Shown here: in pieces, positions 1 through 8,000 of the stretch
How the letters are laid out: the number at the start of each line of letters is the position of its first letter
Numbering within the stretch: the stretch's first letter is position 1
DNA from: a virus
DNA length: 64,000 bases
Direction: 5' to 3' (one strand)
IMG/VR virus record: IMGVR_UViG_3300012923_000008
Coordinates: 1-64,000 of that record
Program-made: the position numbers and the translations under genes
Notes under the pieces: generated by a model
Databases searched by the model: none
What the model saw: only the letters and a program-made list of their open reading frames with translations
Told to the model about the DNA's origin: nothing

Positions 1-1
1 A

Positions 2-310
2 GTGTATACGTTCAATACTTCTATCGCCGGGACGCAGTTGGCGATCAGCTACGTCTACACTGATTCCGGCGGGTTCGAGCTCACGATCAATAACAACCTC
101 ATGGGCTTCACCCCGACGTTCCAGACGACGCTGTACCATAATAACCCGACCCTGCGAAGCACAGGTCAGATGACCCTAAGGCTCAACACCTGCATCTCGT
201 CTCGTCTCACGTTCCCGACCCGCGTCGGCGAATACACCATGAGCGATTTCGATTTCATGGCAATCGGCGACGGCGGAAACCGGGTCGGCGTGGTAGCGTT
301 TAGCGAATAG
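2..310 (+). CDS. Hypothetical protein, possibly cut by the window edge
   Basis: An open frame runs from base 2 (GTG) to a TAG at 308-310. It may continue upstream of the window, so the start is not secure. The 102 visible residues are rich in Thr, Asn and Gly with alternating hydrophobic positions, as in beta-rich virion proteins. It lies a few genes before the tail chaperones, where a tail tube or tail completion protein would be expected, but no family is recognised. Confidence 0.5.
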   Translation: MYTFNTSIAGTQLAISYVYTDSGGFELTINNNLMGFTPTFQTTLYHNNPTLRSTGQMTLRLNTCISSRLTFPTRVGEYTMSDFDFMAIGDGGNRVGVVAFSE

Positions 311-322
311 GAAGTGAGATCA

Positions 323-571
323 ATGGAGGTATCTCTTCCTAGTGGTGTACAGGATCATCTAGAGCGACTGGCGAATTTGCAACTGTATGGTACCACACCG
401 GCTGAAGTTGCGGCATATTTCATCATACGTGATTTGGATGAGATACGGTGTAGGGAACCGTCTTTAGGTTCGCCTTCGTTCAATTTGCCTTCAGTGAAAC
501 ATCTCCAACTCGCTGCCAAAGTTTTCGAAAAAGGACGCGGTTACCCCTTCTATAGAGGAGTTCTTCCATGA
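323..571 (+). CDS. Small protein resembling ribbon-helix-helix proteins
   Basis: ATG at 323 is preferred over GTG at 314 because GGAAGTGAG lies just upstream as a ribosome binding site. The 82 residues contain a short polar strand (LPSGVQDHLERLA), then YGTTPAEVAAYFIIRDLDEI, a pattern seen in CopG/Arc-type ribbon-helix-helix proteins. The last four bases overlap the next ATG (ATGA). Role within the tail operon is unknown; DNA binding is inference from the fold pattern only. Confidence 0.6.
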   Translation: MEVSLPSGVQDHLERLANLQLYGTTPAEVAAYFIIRDLDEIRCREPSLGSPSFNLPSVKHLQLAAKVFEKGRGYPFYRGVLP

Positions 572-804
572 CCCAAGGCGTTACGAGTTCTATCTCCGGA
601 ACGACGACCACTTATGTCGTCACTGACTCCGGGGGAAACACGGCAACGGTTACTGCCGCGGCAGTTCCGGGAGGGTTGAGTTTCTCTTCCTCGGGTTCTC
701 TCCGCCTCGATGGACAGATCATGTTCGACACTCTGCTCAAAATGCTCGTCACCGGGCTCCGGCCGAACGTGATGCAGAACACGGTTGAGAGTTTTCAGAA
801 CTAG
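568..804 (+). CDS. Hypothetical small virion-region protein
   Basis: 78 residues, Thr/Ser/Gly rich in the first half (repeated short beta-strand-like stretches) and a hydrophobic helix-like end (FDTLLKMLVTGLRP). Its ATG overlaps the stop of the preceding gene as ATGA, so it is translationally coupled. No family recognised; position between tail genes suggests a minor structural or assembly role. Confidence 0.6.
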   Translation: MTQGVTSSISGTTTTYVVTDSGGNTATVTAAAVPGGLSFSSSGSLRLDGQIMFDTLLKMLVTGLRPNVMQNTVESFQN

Positions 805-815
805 GGAGATAACCC

Positions 816-1133
816 ATGCCGTTTGATGGAACGGGGTTTAAACAACCCCCTGACGACGAGGTTGTCCAGCTACTTCGACGTGGGAGGGAAATCCTCGAAC
901 AAGGCTGGTGTCAGGGGGCAGGACGAACTAGAACTGGGGTTTGTTTGGCGGTCTCCCTACACGGTACGTTGGAGTATGAGGCCTATGTAAAAGCCCACAT
1001 GTTGCTCTTGAGGGCAATAAAAGAAACCGGCTTTGCTCATGGTGGGATTTCGGAGTTTAATGATTTCCCGGGGCGAAGGAAGGAAGAAGTCCTATCAGTG
1101 TGTGATCGAGCCACTGAGCTTGCCCTAAGCTAG
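816..1133 (+). CDS. DUF6197-like protein
   Basis: 105 residues starting after a GGGAGATAACC leader. The arrangement LLRRGREILEQGWCQG at the N-terminus and ISEFNDFPGRRKEEVLSVC near the C-terminus matches the small DUF6197 family common in phages and bacteria, in which a Trp/Cys-containing helix pairs with a final WND-R-like turn. Biochemical function is not known for the family. Family assignment is from memory of the motif pattern. Confidence 0.6.
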   Translation: MPFDGTGFKQPPDDEVVQLLRRGREILEQGWCQGAGRTRTGVCLAVSLHGTLEYEAYVKAHMLLLRAIKETGFAHGGISEFNDFPGRRKEEVLSVCDRATELALS

Positions 1134-1143
1134 GAGTAATACA

Positions 1144-1206
1144 ATGGGGATAGAAATGTGGCTATTTCTTCTAATCGGTGTTCTTATCGAAACCGGTGTG
1201 ATCTAG
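1144..1206 (+). CDS. 20-residue membrane micropeptide (putative)
   Basis: ATG at 1144 follows TAGGAGTAATACA, a good ribosome binding site, and the frame ends in TAG at 1204-1206. The product MGIEMWLFLLIGVLIETGVI is one hydrophobic segment. It fits exactly into the gap between two genes. Very short frames can arise by chance, so this rests on the binding site and position. Confidence 0.35.
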   Translation: MGIEMWLFLLIGVLIETGVI

Positions 1207-1216
1207 GAGAAGAGAG

Positions 1217-1645
1217 ATGAAAAGTGAAAGAAAGCTCATTCCCGGAGCTGAGATCGAGATGGGTGGGGAGACCTACATTCTCCCTCCATTGACTCTTGGA
1301 CAACTCCGTGCGGGGATGCGAGACAAAATGCGAGAAAACGATAAGCTCATTGAAGAGGGTAAGTTCTGGGAAGCTCTGGACGTTAAAAACGTTATTATCG
1401 GTACCGCTCTTCGTCGGAACTATCCTGACATTACCGACGAAGATGTAAGTGGGATGCTGGATCTGAGAAATTATGATCGGGCATGGGAAATCGTTCTCGG
1501 TGGTTCCGGTCTCCGCTCTCAAGCGTCGCGGGAGGCGATGGATAGTCCGACTCCAAACCCTACTCCACTCAATGGGATCTCCGACCCATCTACCGAGCCC
1601 TCACAAGAGCTTACTCCTGGACCTACGACGACATCGATAAATTAA
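1217..1645 (+). CDS. Tail assembly chaperone, short form (gpG-like)
   Basis: 142 residues beginning MKSERKLIPGAEIEMGGETY, followed by a helical core; its last ~35 residues are Pro/Thr/Ser-rich and low in complexity. In siphophages the gene directly before the tape measure gene encodes a chaperone (lambda gpG) that coats the tape measure protein during tail assembly. Size, position and an overlapping second frame that can only be reached by a -1 shift all fit. GAGAAGAGAG lies before the ATG. Confidence 0.85.
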   Translation: MKSERKLIPGAEIEMGGETYILPPLTLGQLRAGMRDKMRENDKLIEEGKFWEALDVKNVIIGTALRRNYPDITDEDVSGMLDLRNYDRAWEIVLGGSGLRSQASREAMDSPTPNPTPLNGISDPSTEPSQELTPGPTTTSIN

Positions 1646-2004
1646 CCCTGGTCGAGGTCCATGATCTCACGGAGGATTGGGGAGAGAACCCCCCGCTAGT
1701 ACATCTTGTCGAGGCGCTGGTGTACGGTCTGGGAGGTGGGAAGAAAGAAAGAACAACAATAAGTCAGTATCCATCGGCGTCCCTCTCTGATTTCCCTACT
1801 CCCCCGCCGTCTGATTCTATCCGTGGTTCGAGGTTACCTAGTATGGGAGAAATCGCCGAAGCGCTCCCGCCGGGGATGTCTCTATCTGGTCGGCCTGACT
1901 CTGAACTTTCCCGCTTCCAGCCGGTGTTCGACCCGGCGGAACTCCTAAAGAAAAATCAAGAAGCTATCGTAGGTCTTGCCCGGCGAAAGTCGGGAATAGA
2001 ATGA
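1217..2004 (+). CDS. Tail assembly chaperone, frameshift fusion (gpGT-like)
   Basis: A -1 slip at 1555-1561 joins the first 115 codons of the gpG-like gene to a second frame that is open from 1546 to 2004, giving about 262 residues. The second frame has no good start of its own: its first ATG/GTG-type codon is at 1720, yet clearly protein-like sequence (YSWTYDDIDKLTLVEVHDL, then TEDWGENPPLVHLVEALVYG) lies upstream of it. That is the usual appearance of the T domain, which recruits tail tube subunits in lambda. The fusion is inferred, not observed. Confidence 0.8.
1555..1561 (+). promoter_or_regulatory. Programmed -1 frameshift slippery site
   Basis: AAACCCT is read A AAC CCT in the gpG frame, so both tRNAs can re-pair with AAA and CCC after a one-base slip (X XXY YYZ format). 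The shift must occur between 1546 (first base after a TAG in the second frame) and 1643 (the stop of the first frame); this is the only clear heptamer in that span. Confidence 0.7.
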
Positions 2005-2016
2005 GGATCTCTTTTT

Positions 2017-5000
2017 GTGCCTGATAATGAATTAGGTATCGTCTTTCGGGGCCGTGACGAGTCGGCCTCGTCAACGATAAAGAAAATTGAGGCCAACATA
2101 AAAGGTCTTGAAGCTGATATTATTGCATTACAGACACGCATAACCAGTGCGTCACAGACGGATTTGACTATTAAGACCAACGTGGAAGGTCTTCAGGCAC
2201 TTCATGCAAATCTAAAGAGTCTGGAAGGTGTATTAGTTGAGAATAAGGTTCTCTTACAAGAGTATCAGGATAAGCTGAACTCTCTGAGGGCCGGCGGCGT
2301 CGTCGATGCAGGACTTGCGAGAGAGAAAGAATTAAGTCCGTTTACTAAGGCCCCGGCTGAAAGTCTGGCTACGAATGTAATTGGTCAGGGAAATCTCTCT
2401 GGAGCTACGGCCGAGCTAGAGCGGCAGTTGGCCGTTATGCGTCAACTTGGCGCTACGGCGGGGGAATATACCTCTATCCAGTCTTCCCAACTTGCTACTC
2501 GCTTGGCTGTCCTTCAGGCTGAAACCCAGGCAATGAAGGATTTAGCTAAAGAGAAAGAAGCCGCGAATGTAGCCCAATTCGCTTTTGCCCAGAGAATTGC
2601 TCCACAAGAAAGCATTACTAATTATAGACGGGAGTTACAAAGGACAGTAGAAGAAGCTGAGAAACTTTCAGTAGCCCAATTTAAATTTGCAGAGCAGATT
2701 GCCCCTAGCTCTAATATTGCTGAGCGGTTGCAATTAGAGAAAAACTTAGCTACGGCCGAGTCTAATATTCGTCGTATGGGACTAGAGGAAGAAAAGCGGC
2801 TCGGGGCTGAAGCGGTAGAACTGAAAAGACAGGCGTATAGGAATATTGCTGACGACGCCGCAAAGGCAGCCGCGGCCGAGATTGCTGCACAGTCTAAGGT
2901 AGCACTTAGTGCGGCCGCGATTCGGCAAATGCCGATAGTGGGGAGAGTCAGGCTTTGGGGCGCGGATGATGCAACGAAGGAAGCAGCAGGATTAGATTTC
3001 TACGCCAATGCCACCGCCCGTGTCAGAGCGGCCATCGAGAATACAGCTAATTCCGCCCGTCGAATGCAAGGTGCAATAAGTGATTTTCATAGAGAACTCA
3101 GCCACGCTGGTGGTAATATTGATCAAACCACCTATGCGGTACGGAAACTAATTACGGTTCTCGATGAAACGGCTCGTGGTCAGTCGGGACAGAGAATATC
3201 GACCATTGGGAGTGCTATCCGTGACTTAGGCGTCGGCCGGGCATTACCGATAATAGCGCCTATTGGGCTTGGTCTGGCCGCGATTGAAGTCACCCATTTA
3301 GTTTCGGAATATTCTAAACTTGCAACTAAGACTGACGACGCGGCCCGGGCTGCTGGGGTAGGAGTAGAGGAGTACTCCCGTCTTGCGAGGGTTTTACAGC
3401 TCGCCGGAATTAGCGCGGAACGCCTCCCTACGGCGATGGGGCAACTCTCCCAGTCCATCCGTACCGCTATCACTGAGCCGCTTAGTGCTAAAGGCACCGC
3501 GTTTGCCGAGATCTTTGGCAAGGATTTCTTCACTGATCTTCCCAAGTTCGAAGAGGAACCGCTTAAGTCCGAGAATATTGACAAATTACGGCAGAAGTAT
3601 CAAGAACTCGCCCGGACCGTGGGTGAGTTCCAGGCGATGGGGGTGTTTAGGGCGGCGCTTGGTAGAACCGAATGGGTAGAACTGGCCCCGCTGATAACGG
3701 CTGCCGAGACGGAATATCAGAAATGGAACAAAGCCGTCGCCGATTCGCACTTGCCGTTTACCTCGGGTGAGGTTGAGAAGCTGCGGGAGGTTGATTTCGC
3801 GACTAAGAAACTTGCTGAGGATTGGGAATACCTCGGCAAGGCGACAGCTCTGTTTGCTGGGAATACGGGACTTATTGCCTTTATCGATAGTGTGGTGCTT
3901 AAGCTCGGTGCTCTTGCCCGGAATTCAAGGGAAGCTGGGATTGCTCTCGAAAGTATTGGTACCGGGATAGTAGTTGGTGGTGCTGTTGGGACTGCCGTTA
4001 TGCCGGGGCTTGGTACTGTTGTAGGTGCTGGTCTTGGAGCTATAGGTGGTGGAGTAGCCGGGGCAAAGATAGCAGAAGGGACTAGACCGGCGACGGGGCC
4101 GAGACCTGGACCAGAGCCGGGAAGTATAATTGTCCCTGTTCCACCGAGACCGCCCGGAACACCGATTAGTACCCCGTCGGAGGCTAGTACTAGAGAAGAA
4201 GCTGGTAGACGCGCTAATATCCCAACGACGACCTCAGACGACGAGCGATCTCAGTATCCACAGCTCTATGGGTTCGGCGGGGCAAAGATAGCCCCTGAGA
4301 GTCTTGTCTCCGAAGCGGTGAAATATCGAGAGGAGATAGAGCAGACCCATAGGGTAATAGAGGCTCGTCTTGACGCTGAGAAGACTGAGGCATTGGGGCG
4401 TGCCCGGTCGGAGACGGATCGACAGAGAATTGAGGAGGACTTCTCTCGTCGAGAAGCCGCGAACCGGGCCAAAGCTGTACAAGAAGAACGAGATATGCTA
4501 ACGCTGTATCGGCAGCGTATGCAGGATGTTTCTGAACCAGTAAGGCCCCTAGCGGAGAAGGACCTAAGTCGCCGGGTTGGGGTGCAGATAGAGGTAGAAG
4601 AGTTTAATACTAGAAAGAAACTGGCTCAGGAAGAAGAACGGTTTAGGAGAGAGGGGTTCAGAGTTTATGACGAGGAGAAGCGGGTAGAGCTTCAGTTAGC
4701 CAAGGGGAATGCAGCACAGATAGAGCAAATTTATCAAGAGAGACTGGCCGCGGCAAAGGCAGCGTTTGGGGAAGAGGGTATCGAGTTCAAACGGCTTCAA
4801 TTAGAACATATTGAAGCGGCACAGGCAGCGACAAATAAGATGCTGCAGGATAGGATGCGAATTCAGGACACTATAGGGAGAATAAGTGAGACCGAGATTA
4901 GAATCACCGCAGCAGGTATGGAAGCGGGAGAATTAGATCAAACCATTGGTAAGAAGGTAGATCATACCGCTGCATATAAGGCTGAGCAAGTATTAATTCA

Positions 5001-8000
5001 GCAAACGGCGGCGAGCCAGATTGAAGCGTATCAAGCTATTGCGGCCGCGGCGGGGGAAAATACTGAAATTAAGATTCAGAATCTCGAGAAGGCCGCTCTT
5101 TGGGCTGAAAACGCGGCAAACCAAGAGGTTCAGCTTGCACGTAAAATTAGTCAAGAAATGCACAAAGCGGCGGAGGAGTCGTCGAAGGTATTCGTGCAGT
5201 TCTTTGACAAGACTGGAAGCGCGTTTGAGACATTCATTGACGATGCAGTGTTTAGAACTAAGACATGGCAACAGGCGACACGGGATCTTATATTGGGGAT
5301 TGACAAAGACCTATTGCATACCACGGAGAAGTTGGGATCGCAGCTCGCTGCACAAGGGTTAGCGCAGACGTTCGGTGTTAAATTAGAGTCAGGGAAAGGA
5401 ATCGGGGATCTTCTCGGGCAGATGGCTGGACGCGCTTTAGGTTTGGCTCCGGGCACTGAAGACAAACAGGCTTTAACAAACAGTCTTGCACAGGATGCCA
5501 AACAGCAGCGTGGCACGGTGATTCAGATTCTTGGTCAGATCCGTGACGCCGCCACGGCACAGGCGCAGAATGTAGGTACTATCCAGGCCGGAGCCGGGAT
5601 TCCAAGGACGGCAGAGAGACTTCCACCGGTAAAAGTTCCGGTGGAACGGGATACATTATCCCCTATTGGCCAGCGAACGGTTACCCCCTCACAGGTCTCA
5701 GCTGCCGGGCAGAAGTATGGCTTTTCCCCCGGGTTTTCTAATGCCGTGGTGGATATTGAGAGTTCTCACGGCGCTAATATGGGTGATCCGAGAAGGACTC
5801 AGTATGGTGGGAATGTTCTTCAATTAAATGAGGGAGAACGGCGAAGGTCTGGTTTCTCAGGTTCTGGTATGGGCACGCCGGAAGAACAGTTGGATTATGG
5901 TTTTCGCAACCTGTCTATGCGTAGGGAAGAGCTCAAAGCCAAACTTGGCCGGGACGTAACAGAAAGGGAGGTGTTTCTTGCGCACAACCAGGGTGTTGCG
6001 GGGGCAAGTGGACTATTGGCAAATCCGACTACCCCGGCCGGGGTAGTTATTCGTCGGACTGGCGAGGGCCCAGAGAATATTAGCGGGAATTTTCAAGGCA
6101 ATCCAAACGCCCCGGCGCAGGAATTTGTAAATCGAGTCTACTCCCGGCTTGAACGTGGGGAAGAGAGGTTCTCTAGAGATAGTTCTGCGACGAGTGCAAC
6201 GAGTGCGACTTCTAGTGTCTCGTCACAGACCAGTGAAAAGGTTCAGCAACTAGGGCAGACTTCTACGACGACGGCGAGTAGTTTGGAAAAACTAGGCCAG
6301 GCCGCGGATAAGATTGGACCAAGCGTTTTTGGTTCTAGTGGGGAATTAAATAGGGGAGAAAAGGACACCCCGGCATGGGCATTTGCTAAGGCGCATAATG
6401 TATCAGCCGAAGAAGAAGCGAAGACTTTCGGGCTCCCCGCCCCATACGCCTATGGTGGCCCGGTGTATGGTTTCCAGTATGGTGGAATGGGTACTGATAC
6501 CATCCAGGCGATGCTTACCCCTGGAGAATTCGTAGTAAAGAATGCCGCCGTTGGGCACTACGGAGTGGATTTTCTTCATAGTATTAACAACATGGCATTG
6601 CCGAAAGGATTTGCCGCAGGTGGGAAAGTCGGAGAGGATAGCTCCCCCGACAGTTCCGGGTGGCTGAGTGACTTATTCGGTAGTAATAAGAAACCGGATC
6701 GCAAACAGGAATTCTGGAATCTCTGGCCACTACCGGAAAGGCAGAAATCCATTGGAATGACATTGGGAGCGAGTAGTCGTAGCGATTTTGCCTCAGCAGC
6801 GGCTCCTTTAGCTCCAATTCCACAGTCATTTCTATCACAGGTCGATCAACTTCCCATTCCTGAGACCACTGCACCTAGGTCGTTCAGTGGTAGTCAGATA
6901 ACAGCAAATGCCTCCAGGTTTCAGTCTGGAGGTGAGGTATCAAAGAGAATAGAAGACTCTGACCGGCCGAGTAGGGAGAAATATTTTCCAGAGGTGGTGG
7001 TGCGTTTACCGGAGACTTCCGAACAGGCCAGCGAGGCGATACGGCAGGAACTGGCCGGCGAGAATCGTACCTATCAAGAAATAATGACATCTTTGTCGTC
7101 GAGTGGATATGCTTTACGACAGGAGGATCGAGAAAGTGGGGCGAGATATGCCGGGAAGACGTTAACTGATTTACCTTCCCGTTCAGAACGTAAGTACTGG
7201 GAAAACTATGCCACAGGGATACATTCTCAGATAGGACAGGGAAAACTCTCCTCACAAGAGGCACTGAAGGACGCAGAGAGGGTTGCGCCGATAGGTAACA
7301 CTGGGATCTATACACAGTCGGTTCGGGAGGCATTTCTTTCCCCGCGGGAACAAACCGATCTCACTATTGGTGAGGCTCAGTATGGGATGTTCCCCGGCTC
7401 GGCACGGGAAATGGTACAGCCGCAGGGGTTTGCACAAGGCGGGAGTGTCGCCTATTTCTCTTTCGGTGGAATCAATACCCCGCCGCCACTGGCCAATACA
7501 CCGCAACCCTATAAGGGTACTGGTTCTCCTATGACTACCCCGACAATTAGTGGGGGATTCACCACGGAGAGCCGGGGGTTCGTATCGCCTACGCTGTATA
7601 CGGTGCATCCAAAGCCGAACCTAGGTGGTCTACTGGCGATCCTTGGTATTGGTGCAGTGGGACTTGCCGGAGTGGTAGGGCTGGAGAAACTTCTCTCTAA
7701 CGACGAGAAAAAGAAGGCTGAGAGGTTACTCGCTGCGAAGGAGACCACGGGTGGTTGGACTGGGCAGGGAATTCCTGATAGGTTATCGGAGGACAGTTTA
7801 AGAAGTCTTTCGACTTCGCAAATCTCTGGTCTCCCGGACGACGTGAGCGGACTGTGTGGGGGTGGCGCTGTTGGGCTTCAGGAGGGTGGCATAGCTAGAG
7901 GTGAAAACACCTCTATAGAAAGTCTTCGGTATGGGATTGATCCGTTAGAAGATCAATTTAGAAGCTTTGGACAACTTCAAAAATCAAGGCCTGGACCTGA

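Noticed and set aside
4234-4560. Minus-strand frames opposite the tape measure gene
   Set aside because: Shadow frames with no binding site inside a well supported plus-strand gene; the same applies to several others at 5-10 kb.
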